64,000 nucleotides of DNA from Beroe forskalii (lineage: Eukaryota; Ctenophora; Nuda; Beroida; Beroidae), in NCBI GenBank assembly GCA_011033025.1, contig WFMF01000080.1, forward strand, positions 372,001 through 436,000, in the 5' to 3' direction. This document shows positions 11,666 to 23,074 of this stretch, one piece after another; the stretch's first letter is position 1, and each line of letters opens with the position of its first letter. The notes under the pieces are model-generated. The model saw only the letters and a program-made list of their open reading frames with translations, was not told where the DNA came from and did no database searches. The translations under genes were made by a program, and so were the position numbers.

Positions 11666-12663
11666 TACGTCATCATCCAGGCTTCCAGGCTCATTTGCAT
11701 CCAGTACTCTCAAAGACCTTCATGACCCTCATCCATCTCATTAGGCCATGACAATGGGTCTTGAGCGTACTTGCATGGAAACAATTTGGGCCTAGACTGT
11801 AGTAGATCACATCAGACTATGATAGACTATCCACCACATAGTTGGGACTTGATGGGATAGACAATGCATTATAACCTAATGCTCTAATGAGCCTAGTTAA
11901 GGGCATTTCATCCAATGACGTGTTATGATTTGGCACAAACTGAATTGTTTGAGAATTGCATGCAGACAGTGAGTAAATTTGTTCCTAATGAGGTTCTCGG
12001 GTGTCATGAGTGAAATTTTTAGTAGTGTTACTTTTACGAGTGTAATTTCGTAGCATTTTATAGTAATGACACACCGATTGAGAGTAAGGAATTTAGTCAC
12101 ATTGGATTGTTGTGCATTTGGAAATGCATGCGCTTGTGTAACCAATTAATTAATTATAGCATGGATTTATGAAAATATCGGTGATATTTTCAGGTTTTGG
12201 TGTATGAGAATGACATCAGATTACATTACATTTTCCTGTTTTGTGATGTAGGTATTTACATTGTATTTACCTGTTTTTCATATATAGTATATTCCTAAGA
12301 TTCTGTTTTGACCGTACTGAGTACGTTGTTATGACCACTAAAAGTTTTGTTGATTTTGAATACAGTACCTTAAATTATTGATTTCCTGTATTTTGAGTTT
12401 ACCACTAAAAGTTTTGTGGATTTTGAGTACCTTAAATTATTGATTTCCTGACGTATTTTGAGTTTTTAGTTGTATTCCTGATGTATATACATACTTACAG
12501 AAAGTCTATTCATGTTATTTATTACCTGTTTTACCTTAAATTATTTATGCATAAATATGGAACCTTTCCTGCGTTGATATTTAGCACTGTTTTTATATCT
12601 TATTTTTCAGTCACGTTTCGGTGAGAATATCTTATAATATTCTCAAAATTTTAGGGTATTGGT
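11666..12663 (+). other. 3' non-coding region of the Gypsy element
   Basis: About 1 kb without a supportable ORF lies between the integrase stop and the 3' LTR. It is AT-rich and contains a local duplication ('accactaaaagttttgt' near 12336 and 12401). A clean polypurine tract just before the LTR is not obvious: the flank reads 'ttttagggtattggt'. Confidence 0.6.
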
Positions 12664-13028
12664 TGTAGTAACCTAGAAGTTAGATATTTCGTACGTGAGT
12701 TTCTAGCAAACTACTTTCTAGGAAACGTAGCTCTTTTGGAGAATACCTTTGTCGTGGGACCGCCGTGACCCGAGGCGTCAACTGATCGGCGTTGAGTTTC
12801 CGGAAGATACTTCTCAATCCGATTAGGGGACGCAGTCTCCCGGCTCTCCCACGTCACGAGATATTATCCCCTCATTAATAACTTATTACTTTATTGGATC
12901 TTACCTACGCGTGTATCCGAGGTCCACGTCAGCAACGCGTGTGTATTAAAGCTGAGTGTATTGTTTATTTTACCAGTTCCGTTCCTACCCTAAACCGCTG
13001 TGTTTACTGTCTCCCCGGGGTTACCTCA
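12664..13028 (+). repeat. 3' LTR of the Gypsy element (365 bp)
   Basis: It begins TGTAGTAACC and ends GGTTACCTCA, giving the TG...CA ends and short inverted termini typical of LTRs. The duplication CAGAT follows directly (13029-13033). The first 16 bases match the left-end remnant at 6231. Confidence 0.85.
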
Positions 13029-13390
13029 CAGATCTTTATTCAACGGCACAGACAAATGTTCAACAGACCCACATTCTTCTTTTCAGACCCACATTTAACT
13101 CGTCAGACCCATATTATTAACAACAGCAGGGACCCTCATTCAACGGCTAACACCCATTATTTTCAACGGCACAGACCCACATTCAATGACACAGACCCAC
13201 TATTTTCAATGGCGCAGACCCACATTCTACTTTTCAGACCCACATTCTACTTGTCAGACCCAAACCTAACTCGTCGGACCAAAATTCTACATGTGAGACC
13301 CACATTTAACTCATCGGACCCTTTCTCAACGGTACAGGCCCACATTCAACAGCACAAATCCATATTCAACGACACACAGCCGCGTTCAAT
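13029..13390. repeat. 20-bp satellite, right continuation (CAGACCCACATTCAAC type)
   Basis: The same CAGACCCACATTCAACGGCA-type units as at 5388-6230 continue immediately after the Gypsy 3' duplication. Interspersed variants end in 'ttctacttgt' and 'ttaactcgt'. Confidence 0.88.
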
Positions 13391-16300
13391 GGCACAGACC
13401 CACTCTGTAGAGAATGGACCCACTCTGTAGAAAACAGACACATTTTGTAGAGAACAGACAGACAGACAGAATAGACCTATTTTGAAGAGAACAGACCCAA
13501 TTAGTAGAGAACAGACCCACTCTGTAGAGAACAGACCCACTCTGTAGAGAACAGATCAACTCTGTAGAGAACAGACCCACTCTGTAGAGAACAGACCCAC
13601 TCTGTAGAGAACAGACCCACTCAGTAGAGAACAGACCATTCTGTAGAGAACATACGCACTCTGTAGAGAACAGACCCACATTGAAAAGAAAAGACCCACT
13701 TTGTAGAGAACAGACCCAATTTGTAGAGAACAGACCCACTCTGTAGTCTGTAGAGAACAGACCCACTTTGTAGAGAACAGACCCGCTCTGTAGACTTGTA
13801 GAGGACAGACCCACTTTCTAGAGAACAGACCCACTATGTAGAGAACAGACCCACTATGTAGAAAGCAGACCCACTCTGTAGAGAACAGACCCACTCTGTA
13901 GAGAACAGACCCACTGTGTAGAGAACAGACCATTCTGTAGAGAACATACAGTACGCACTCTGTAGAGAACAGGCCCACTCTGTAGAGAACAGACCCACTC
14001 TGTAGAGAACAGACCCGCTCTGTACAGAGTAAAAAGAACACACCCACTTTCTTGAGAACAGACCCACTATGTAAAGAACAGACCCACTCTGTAGAGAACA
14101 GACCCACTTTGTTGAGAACAGGCCATTCTCTAGAGAACAGACCCACTCAGTAGGAAACAGATCCACTTTGTGGAGAACAGACCTACTCTGTAGAGAACAG
14201 ACCCAATTTGTAGAGAACAGACCCACTCTGTAGTCTGTAGAGAACAGACCCACTTTGTAGAGAACAGACCCGCTCTGTAGACTTGTAGAGGACAGACCCA
14301 CTGTCTAGAGAACAGACCCACTATGTATAAAACAGACCCACTCTGTAGAGAACAGACCCACTTTGTAGAGAAAAGACCCACTCTGTAGAGAACAGACCCA
14401 CTCTGTAGACAACAGACCCGCTCTGTACAGAACACACCCACTTTCTAGAGAACAGACCCACTATGTAAAGAACAGACCCACTCTGTAGAGAACAGACCCA
14501 CTCTGTAGAGAACAGACTCACTCTGTAGAGAACAGACCCACTCTGTAGAAAACAGACTCACTCTGTAGAGAACAGACCGACTCTGTTGAGAACAGACCCA
14601 CTTTGAAGAGAAAAGACCCACTTTGTAGAGAACAGACCCAATTTGTAGAGAACAGACCCACTCTGTAGTCTGTAGAGAACAGACCCACTATGTAGAGAAC
14701 AGACCCACTATGTAGAAAAAAGACCCACTCTGTAGAGAACAGACCCACTTTGTAGAGAACAGACCCACTTTGTAAAAAATAGACCCATATTTTAGTATTT
14801 TAGAGAACAGACCCGCGCTGTAGAAAACAGACCCACTCTGTAGTGAACAGACCCTCTCTGTAGAGAACAGACCCACTCTGTAGACAACAGACCCGCTCTG
14901 TAAAGAACAGACCCACTCTGTAGAAAACAGACCCACTCTGTAGAGAACAGACCCACTTTCTAGAGAACAGACCCACTTTTTAGAGAACAGACCAACTATG
15001 TAAAGACTAAAGAACAGACCCACTCTGTAGAAAACAGACCCACTCTGTAGAGAACAGACCCACTTTCTAGAGAACAGACCCACTTTTTAGAGAACAGGCC
15101 CACTTTGTACAGAAAAGACCCATTCTCTAGAGAACAGACCCACTCAGTAGAAAACAGGTCCACTTTGTTGAGAACAGACCTACTCTGTAGAGAACAGATT
15201 GACTTTGCAGAGAACAGACCCACTCTGTAGAGAACAGACCTGCTCTGTAGAGAACAGACCCACTTTCTAGAGAACAGACCCACTGTGTGGAGAACAGACC
15301 CACTCTGTAGAAAACAGACCCACTCTGTAGAGAACAGACCCACTTTGAAGAGAAAAGACCCACTTTGTAGAGAAGAGACCCATATTTTAGAGAACAGACC
15401 CGCGCTGTAGAAAACAGACCCACTCTGTAGTGAACAGACCCACTCTGTAGTGAACAGACCCACTCTGTAGAGAACAGACCCACTTTGTAGAGAACAGACC
15501 CACTCGGTAGAGAACAGACCCACTTTCTAGAGAACAGACCCACTCTGTAGAGAACAGAGCCACTCTGTAGAGAACAGACTCACTCTGTAGAGAACAGACC
15601 CACTCTGTAGAAAACAGACTCACTCTGTAGAGAACAGACCGACTCTGTTGAGAACAGACCCACTTTGAAGAGAAAAGACCCACTTTGTAGAGAACAGACC
15701 CAATTTGTAGAGAACAGACCCACTCTGTAGTCTGTAGAGAACAGACCCACTATGTAGAGAACAGACCCACTATGTAGAAAAAAGACCCACTCTGTAGAGA
15801 ACAGACCCACTTTGTAGAGAACAGACCCACTTTGTAGAGAACAGACCCACTTTGTAAAAAATAGACCCATATTTTAGTATTTTAGAGAACAGACCCGCGC
15901 TGTAGAAAACAGACCCACTCTGTAGTGAACAGACCCACTCTGTAGAGAACAGACCCACTCTGTAGACAACAGACCCGCTCTGTAAAGAACAGACCCACTT
16001 TCTAGAGAACAGACCAACTATGTAAAGAACAGACCCACTCTGTAGAAAACAGACCCACTCTGTAGAGAACAGACCCACTTTCTAGAGAACAGACCCACTT
16101 TTTAGAGAACAGGCCCACTTTGTACAGAAAAGACCCATTCTCTAGAGAACAGACCCACTCAGTAGAAAACAGGTCCACTTTGTAGAGAACAGACCTACTC
16201 TGTAGAGAACAGATTGACTTTGCAGAGAACAGACCCACTCTGTAGAGAACAGACCTGCTCTGTAGAGAACAGACCCACTTTCTAGAGAACAGACCCACTG

Positions 16301-16690
16301 TGTGGAGAACAGACCCACTCTGTAGAAAACAGACCCACTCTGTAGAGAACAGACCCACTTTGAAGAGAAAAGACCCACTTTGTAGAGAAGAGACCCATAT
16401 TTTAGAGAACAGACCCGCGCTGTAGAAAACAGACCCACTCTGTAGTGAACAGACCCACTCTGTAGTGAACAGACCCACTCTGTAGAGAACAGACCCACTT
16501 TGTAGAGAACAGACCCACTCGGTAGAGAACAGACCCACTTTCTAGAGAACAGACCCACTTTGTAGAGAACAGAGCCACTTTGTAAAAAATAGACCCATAT
16601 TGTAAAGAACAGACCCACGCTGTAGAGAACAGACCCACTTTGTAAGTTTGTAGAGAACAGACCCACTCTGTAGAGAACAGACTCACTCTG
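13391..16690. repeat. 20-bp satellite, main block (CAGACCCACTCTGTAGAGAA)
   Basis: About 165 tandem units of 20 bp. Because 20 is not a multiple of three and the reverse strand of the unit lacks stops, all three minus frames stay open and encode the same periodic 20-residue peptide (GLFSTEWVCSLQSGSVLYRV type). Blocks of variants recur: the arrangement at about 14520-15520 is nearly repeated at about 15580-16540, a higher-order period near 1.0-1.06 kb. The ORFs here are not genes. Confidence 0.95.
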
Positions 16691-17039
16691 TAGAAAACGG
16701 TCCCCCTTTTTTACCAATATTATGACTGACAGGTAAACTAAAAGAGTAAAAGGGTAAACTATTTAGTTAGACTATTTAATTTTTCGATATCAAATGGGTA
16801 GTTCAGTTATATATTCGCGAAATCTTGGACTGAGATCTTTTTGAAATATTTTTTTTTAATCCAGATTATACTACCTATACCCCCTACCCCCCTTTTCCCG
16901 AAAAACTCCTTGGTTTTCGCATTTTCAGCCATTTTTTCAAAATGGCCGAAAAGTCCTTGAGCAGGATGCCAGCGCCCCCAGCGCCCCCAAAAAAACATTA
17001 TAACAAACAAATCCTACTTGCTGACATTTCCTGTATCGA
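16691..17039. other. AT-rich spacer, no gene seen
   Basis: It contains a C-rich patch near 16880-16900 and 'gcgcccccagcgcccccaa' near 16971-16989. No ORF with recognisable content. Confidence 0.4.
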
Positions 17040-17484
17040 CGCCATTTGGGCTCCAGGGCCACACCCATGTTCGACCGTGGGAAAATTTCGAAAAATATTT
17101 TTATTGCTGTTGTGGCAAGATGGGTATCAAAAGTTATGTTTTCAGACCCGCTGAATCGATTGCAGGGGTTTATTTTGAGCTGGGAGGCTTCCTAGAGCCT
17201 TTTGGCCACACGGGTTCGACCGTGGGAAAATTTCGAAAAATATTTTTATCGCTATTAAGGCAAGATGGGTATCAAAAGTTACATTTTCAGACCCTCTGAA
17301 TCGATTGCAGGGGTTTGTTTTGAACTGGGAAGCTTCCTAGAGCCTTTCGGCCACGCCCATTCCCGACCGTGGGAAAATTTCGAAAAATATTTTTATCGCT
17401 ATTATAAGAATAATGATAATAATTATGGCAAGATGGGTATCAAAAGTTACGTTTTCAGACCCGCTAAATCAATTGCAGGGGTTA
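17040..17484. repeat. ~145-bp tandem repeat, three units, right end at 20661
   Basis: Units share GACCGTGGGAAAATTTCGAA (about 17075, 17217 and 17367), then 'ggcaagatgggtatcaaaagtta', 'ttcagacccgct' and 'gattgcaggggtt'. The third unit is cut at 17484 by an insertion. Its continuation 'actatttttgagctaggg' is found at 20662, matching 'attttgagctgggagg' in the intact units. Confidence 0.85.
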
Positions 17485-18254
17485 CCTTAGTACATGAAAT
17501 TAAGTACCGTAAGCAGAAAATTAAGCACTCCAGCCGCCAAAAATGCTTAATTTGATGTAACGTAGTTATGTGCTTTCTTAATTAAATGAATAAATGGTCC
17601 GACATTAAATGCGATCTTAATTTATTTCAGAATCAAATCAAAACGTGCACCGCGCATATTCAACCATGTCATGAGATAATCAGACAAAGAAATATGATGC
17701 AGAAGTGATACACCAGTTATCGATTAAGGATAGTCAGCTTGCTTCATCACCTAATATCGTGATAGTCGAAATCTCAAAAAATTTCACTCACTTAGCCTCA
17801 CCTCTAGATCTGACTGTGAACAAATCTTTGAAGTTTTTTGAGCAAAAGGAATTTTTTCGACATATTTTTCAAGTTTTCTTGCAGAAATCGTTGCCAATAT
17901 TACTACCATGGATATTGCAGATACTAAAGTAGATTCCCGCCCTGGCCAGGGCGGTAACCCCCCGCGGTAATAGAAAAGACTGGCCAGGGTATATATTAGA
18001 CGAACGAGTGTCACAGGGTGATATAAGCATAATATAGATAGATAGATATAAGATAGATCATGATAATTGGGAGCAAATTTATAAAGCCGAGATCTCAAGA
18101 ACGGGAAATGGTAGAACCATGATCGAGGTCAGGTTTTGTTGATCTAAGATGGGAAAATGTTATAGGCTATAAGAGAAGTTCTGGTGACGTCATTTTCACG
18201 TCATTATGACGTCATCAACTTAGCGAAATTTTATTGCTTTTTTTAGCGAAAATA

Positions 18255-18869
18255 CCTTAGTACAGGAAATTAAGATCTCCGAAAATTAAGAAGGCACAAT
18301 ATTACGCAGCACCAAATTAAGCATTTTTTGTGACCCCAGTGCTTAATTTTATGCTACTTAATTTAATGCTTTCTTAATTCCCTGCACCTAATTGATTCGA
18401 GTTTAATTTAGGCAGTAAGAATGAGTCCATTTTCATTTAAGTAGAATAACAAAAGTAAATATAATGATTTATTGGGCTTCTTAAATTCTTAATCACAAAT
18501 TTGAACGTTTGAGAACGGATCTAGTAGCTGGTCTACTGATGGATTCCTACACTCCTGAATCGCTCTGAGAATACCAGCTCCCTTCCACCCATTGATTATT
18601 ATCTTCCTTCCTTCTTCTGTTTTAAAGAAACCAGAAGAAACTTGGAGATTGCTCGTGCGTGTGTGTCTACTTTGTCTGATTACCTGTTTATCTAATGACA
18701 TGATTAAATATGCGCGGTGCACGTTTTGATTTGGTTCTGAAATAAATTAAGAACGCATTTAATGTCGGACCATTTAATTAAGAAAGCACATTACTACGTT
18801 ACATCAAATTAAGCATTTTTGGCGGCTGGAGTGCTTAATTTTCTGCTTACTTAATTTCATGTACTAAGG
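18255..18869 (+). mobile_element. CCTTA-terminus TA-target element, intact 615-bp inner copy
   Basis: It is flanked by TA (18253-18254 and 18870-18871). The ends read CCTTAGTACAGGAAATTAAG and, inverted, CCTTAGTACATGAAATTAAG. Eight or more AATTAAG words lie in the outer 200 bp. No transposase is encoded, so it is non-autonomous. It lies in inverted orientation to the copy it sits inside. Confidence 0.85.
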
Positions 18870-18871
18870 TA

Positions 18872-20056
18872 GTCTCTTTTCGAGCGCATTTTTCACCAAG
18901 AAGGAAGCGAGATAGCTCTCTGATTTTTCAGAATGATTTTTAGAGAATTTAAAGAGGTTTCAGAAAATCATATGGATTATTGGGCTACCTCGATTTTTCA
19001 TCGAGATATACGCGATTTTCTAAGGTACGGTGTAGAATCAATTTCCAAATTATAGGACAAAACTTTAACGAGTGCGATGTCAAGAACTACGACTTATCTT
19101 GAGATGAGACTGGTCAAAGTATGTTGTACTAAGGCGGAATTGTCTTATAGGCGATATCGAAAGTTGGTTTGAGCCTATCTGGGTGCTGTGATGACGTCAT
19201 CAAAATCGCGTTAAACCACTAAAATAGCGTATTTTGCGATAGAATGCTATTTTGCGCTACTTTGAACATCTCCAACTCAAAGAGTTTTTATCGGATTATG
19301 TTTTACTTTGATATGCTGCTTTTAAACGTTTAGATTTAGCTATAAAACGAGTTTCAGGGCGATCGACAGAAGATTGTTGTCGTGAGAGGCTTCTGAAAAT
19401 TGAACTGCAAATTGATTGAAATTACGTTTATGAGGAAAAATTGTACTGTAATCCTGTTCTGTGATACGATGGTCAACTGATAATGGTTTTTCTATGTCTC
19501 ACAGTGAATATGGATGGGAAATATACGATGAACTAGTGGAGCACGTGAGTTCGCGCGGACGTTTTGTAGAAATTAGGGGATTTAAAGAAATTGATATTTA
19601 AACGGGATTTTCGACTTGATTACGTTGAAATGAGTTCAAATACGACTAATGCACATGAAATAAGATGCATGTGCTATACTTCAGCACGTGAGTACACACG
19701 GATGTTTTGTAGAAATTAGGGGATATTTAAAGAAATTGATGTTAACACGGGATTTTCGACTTGGTTACGTTGAAATGAGTTCAGATCCGACTTTTGTATG
19801 TGAAAAAAGATCTTGCTGCTATATTTAAGCACGTGAGTTCGCGTGGACGATTTGTAGAAATTAAAAAATATATCAATTCTAGTGATTCCAAGTTAGAATA
19901 TCGTATTTTTGGACTTTGTCAGGGTGAGCTACATGGTTTCGGCTTGCGTATGGGCTAGTTACGTGGGTTCGGACTTCGTGAGGGCAAGTAACGTGGGTCC
20001 AAACTGCCTTTGGGCAAGTAACACGGGTTCAAACTACATACATCTGTCAAGATATC
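18872..20056. repeat. dispersed repeat, copy 2 (partner 1-870)
   Basis: From 19012 the sequence follows 1-870 closely, including the ~140-bp module with CACGTGAGTTC starts (about 19543, 19684 and 19829). The inverted CACGTG pairs have decayed here. The copy continues towards the palindrome at 20057. Confidence 0.72.
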
Positions 20057-20200
20057 ACCACCAAAACCGTTGGACGGTTGGTCTAGTAACCCCCCGCGGG
20101 TTTGGATGTGACAACGGAACCTGAAAAGAGACAAAATGGGCTGATCACATCCAAACCAGCGGGGGGTTACTAGACCAACCGTCCAACGGTTTTGGTGGTT
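20057..20200. repeat. 144-bp palindrome with ~60-bp arms
   Basis: Arms read CACCAAAACCGTTGGACGGT, then TGGTCTAGTAACCCCCCGC and inward, and return in reverse complement to 20200. The interior is about 45 bp. Similar GGGGGTTACTA text occurs at about 822-835, where copy 1 ends. It would form a strong hairpin in single-stranded DNA or RNA. Confidence 0.85.
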
Positions 20201-20662
20201 TATATAATACGCTTATTAAGTAAGCTCAAGCCCTTATACGCACGAGCAATCTCCAAGTCTTACCTATGGTTTCTTTAATAAAACAGAAGAAGATAATAAT
20301 CAATGGGTGAAAGGGACCTGGTATTCTCAGAGCGATTCAGGAGTGTAGGAATCCATCAGTAGACCAGCTACTATATCCGTTCTCAAACATTCAAATTTGT
20401 GATGAAGAACTTAATAAGAAGCCCAATAGATCATTAATATCCAACTTAATACAGTAACAAAATTTTGTTACTTATTAAATGAAAATGGTCTCATTCTTAC
20501 TGCCGAAATTTAACTCGAATTAATTACGTGCAGGAAATTAAGAAAGCATTAAATTAAGAAGCATAGAATTAAGCACTGGGGTCACAAAAAATGCTTAATT
20601 TGGTGCTGCGTAATATTGTGCCTTCTTAATTTTCGGAGTTCTTAATTTCCTGTACTAAGGTA

Positions 20663-21300
20663 CTATTTTTGAGCTAGGGGACGTCTAAAGCCTTCAAGCC
20701 ACGTCTAATGGGCCATTTGTCTATAAAAAGATAAAACTCTTGATTTCGGCCAATTGGTCATTGGCCTTTTTTCCCTTTTTATTCCTGGTTTTGTCCAGGA
20801 CTATTTTAGTTGAAGGTTGTGGGAGAGAAAGCTGTTACAATTTCTGTGGCTATGTACCACCCCCCCTGTAATGGTCTAGGACATGAGGGTTCAAGTGCAC
20901 TGTGAAGATTATCCGTGAAGTAAATTTCTGCACTGAGAAATCCATCCCAGTATAGTCTTATTCTTGCCATGCTCGGTGCTTGGAACAATTTCATGTACCT
21001 ACATGTAACATTGGTAAAATTGGTACTGGTAAGATATGGTTCTGGTAAGATAGGTTCAGTTCTATCGACTGTCTCCCTGTTCGTACCTATATGAGTATGA
21101 CCTAGGGATTACATTCACAAGCTCAAGCTTAGCAGTCCTAAATAAGTAAATAGTTTACGCAGTTCAATTGTACTAAAGCCTTATAGGTCAATATGATGTC
21201 TAGGATAGGCTTAGGCCTCAATTGTGTGGTGCCACATTCAAGGAATTAGCCCAGGCTGGCAAGTAGGGGGAGCTCATGTAGGTATCCATTTTGGATATAC
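20663..21300. repeat. dispersed repeat related to the 39419-41629 element, left part
   Basis: The modules 'cggccaattggtcattggcc', 'ttattcctggttttgtccagga', 'gagagaaagctgttacaattt', 'atgacctagggattacattcaca' and 'actaaagccttatag' occur in the same order as at 39470-40040. Downstream parts may resume at 24196-24450 ('ggtaactccccttttgcagat', compare 40490). The copy appears split by the nested stack at 21301-24195. Confidence 0.6.
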
Positions 21301-22109
21301 GGGCTGAAACCTCAATATTGACAAAATACCTTATTGGCCTTTATTTAACCGGCCCTTAAGGACAAAAATGACTTTGAGATTTTTGTCCAAAGGGCCGGTT
21401 AAAAAAAGGCCGGTTAAAGTGGGGCCGGTCAAATTGGTAATCGCACTATATAGTGACACCGCACTATATAGTGACACCATGTCACTGTATAGTACGCTGA
21501 CACTATAAAGTGTTTTTACGCACTATATAGTGACAAAAAGTAGACCATAATATGTTATTGACTGTACCGAATCATCTTGAAAGGAAAGCGCACTATACGG
21601 TGACATGGCCTCATTAACGCCACAGTATCTTGGTGGATCACGTTGCATCCTATGCAAGTGATAGGGTACGCGTTGTCCCCTATGTTCCCCGTTGTCCCAC
21701 ACAACATGCAATCACATTACACCCAGAGACTCAGAGAGTTATAAGGTTCTCCCATAACCGCACTGGTCCAAACATCATGCACAAAGTTCTCCCATAACCG
21801 CACTTAATCAGTGCACATCATGTTACGTATCTCGTCACTGTAAGTATATATGGGGGGTTCATCCAGGCAAAGTATCCCATTCGCACCATGTCTACTCTCC
21901 CACCCCCTCTCCTCCAGCTCCTGCTGACCCTACTCCTACTCCTCCTGCCTCCCTCCCTCCCATTGAGTACACCACTGGCAAGAGAGGAGGAACCAACATC
22001 ATCTGGCTGGGCTTCCGGTGATCGACGGAACCTTCAAGGTGGCTCCCTCCCTGTTCACCGAGCTCCTGACAGTCCATGGGCTCCATGATGACGGCTGGAG
22101 GATTCCCTG

Positions 22110-22117
22110 CTCCTACG
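22110..22117. repeat. 8-bp target site duplication of hAT copy 2 (CTCCTACG)
   Basis: CTCCTACG lies at 22110-22117 before the element and at 23075-23082 after it. Taking the element and one copy out restores a continuous MULE reading frame (..PCSYG then LHPGKTE..). Confidence 0.9.
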
Positions 22118-23074
22118 TAGGGTTTCCATTATCGGTAGCAATTTTTTAACGGCGATAATCGATAACTTTTTGTGAATTATCGGCGATACCGATAATTATC
22201 GGCGATAAATTTACTTCACTTTTAGACGTCAATTTATTTCAATTTTTCTCAATTTATGAATCCGCAAGTTACATTAATTCAGCCACTTTGCTGCGTATGA
22301 TGGTCGGCGAGCTGTGCGCTAGTAACTTCTTTTCCCTCATAGCATCCTTAATGAAACTGATCGTTGCTATCTGGTTGAAAGTCAATTTGTCAACAGCTGC
22401 AAGGGCAGCATACATTTGTTCTTGGCATTTTTTCTCAGCATATGATACGATTAAATTTTGCTGAGTTTTTGGCCGCTTTGCTTAAGACTCTGCCATCTCG
22501 GCCTGTGGACACTGGACGATCAATACTGTGCTTTGCTTTGAGATGATACCACAAACTAGAATAACTTAACTGCTCTCCGAAGTTTCGGCAGAGTAAGACT
22601 TCGTACAATGCTTGCAGACCACTTCCTCCCCCTCTTTTGTAAAGAACTGTCATAATAAGATAATAATATGCTGTGGCTTGCCATGTTAAATACAAATTGA
22701 AGTATGAAGTATCAATCAACGGAAACTCGGAGTAGAACGTCAGTCGAAGGTCAAACGCTTATTAAAAGAGTTCGAAAAAATTAAAAATTAAACTAAGCTT
22801 GGGCGTATTTTGTTTTGACATAATAATCATAATCATGAGACACATGGCCGTGAAAAATGCTACGAATTGTTATTCAAACTGGCCCGTTGCTTTTGAATTA
22901 ATAAAAACCGTGAAATTGACTTATTTTTACTTTATTTGAGTTAAATATTATGGTTTCAAAAATATTAAATTTTATCGGTTTATCGGCACAAAATTATCGC
23001 CGATAACCGATAACTGATTTTGGTCCAATTATCGCCGATAATTTTATCGGCGATATTATCGGTTGGAAACCCTA
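22118..23074 (-). mobile_element. non-autonomous hAT-like transposon, copy 2
   Basis: Same perfect termini (TAGGGTTTCCA) and nearly the same sequence as 2084-3025. It differs by small indels, for example an extra 'gttac' near 22268 and an extra 'cttaagact' near 22481. A minus ORF (22435-22719) carries the same degenerate BED-finger-like segment. Two close copies with perfect 8-bp duplications imply recent mobilisation by a transposase encoded elsewhere. Confidence 0.9.

Larger units (their letters stand above)
6231..13028 (+). mobile_element. decayed Ty3/Gypsy LTR retrotransposon inserted in the satellite
   Basis: Order on the + strand: gag zinc knuckle, aspartic protease, reverse transcriptase, RNase H, integrase, 3' LTR. 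This is the Ty3/Gypsy order. The insertion is bounded by the 5-bp duplication CAGAT (6226-6230 and 13029-13033). The 3' LTR (12664-13028) begins TGTAGTAACC and ends GGTTACCTCA. At the left end only the first 16 bases of the LTR remain before gag sequence. The reading frame shifts several times (near 6880, 8630, 10090, 10500 and 10750), so the copy cannot make a full polyprotein. Confidence 0.92.
17691..20244. mobile_element. ~2.5-kb insert splitting the outer CCTTA element
   Basis: Outer-element homology stops near 17690 ('atcagacaaag') and resumes near 20245 ('acgcacgagcaatctcc'). The DNA between includes the dispersed repeat also found at 1-870 (here 19012-20200), a 'gacgtcatgacgtcatca' region near 18185-18215, and the second CCTTA element at 18255-18869. 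I could not define clean termini or a target duplication. Short ORFs (17705-17932, 19909-20124) show no recognisable domain. Confidence 0.6.
17485..20660 (-). mobile_element. CCTTA-terminus TA-target element, outer copy, interrupted
   Basis: The left end starts CCTTAGTACATGAAATTAAG after TA (17483-17484); the right end finishes CTGTACTAAGG before TA (20661-20662). Terminal sequences 17485-17690 and about 20245-20660 match, in inverted orientation, the two halves of the intact 615-bp copy at 18255-18869. This is therefore one copy of the same element split by about 2.55 kb of other DNA. Subterminal AAATTAAG words recur many times. Removing it restores the ~145-bp repeat. Confidence 0.82.

Noticed and set aside
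13346..16717. Many long minus-strand ORFs (up to 196 codons) with a GLFSTEWVCSLQSGSVLYR-type repeat
   Set aside because: They are read-through of a stop-free 20-bp satellite and exist in all three frames of the same DNA. No start context, no codon bias, no unique domain.
17485..20660. Two separate interleaved elements with long terminal inverted repeats
   Set aside because: A single family with one copy inserted within another, inverted copy explains all four segments, and the outer empty site is restored.
21888..22088. A secreted-type protein starting MSTLPPPLLQLL
   Set aside because: The Leu/Pro-rich text lies in a different frame from the MULE transposase and has a mirrored ORF on the minus strand; low-complexity CT-rich DNA explains it.
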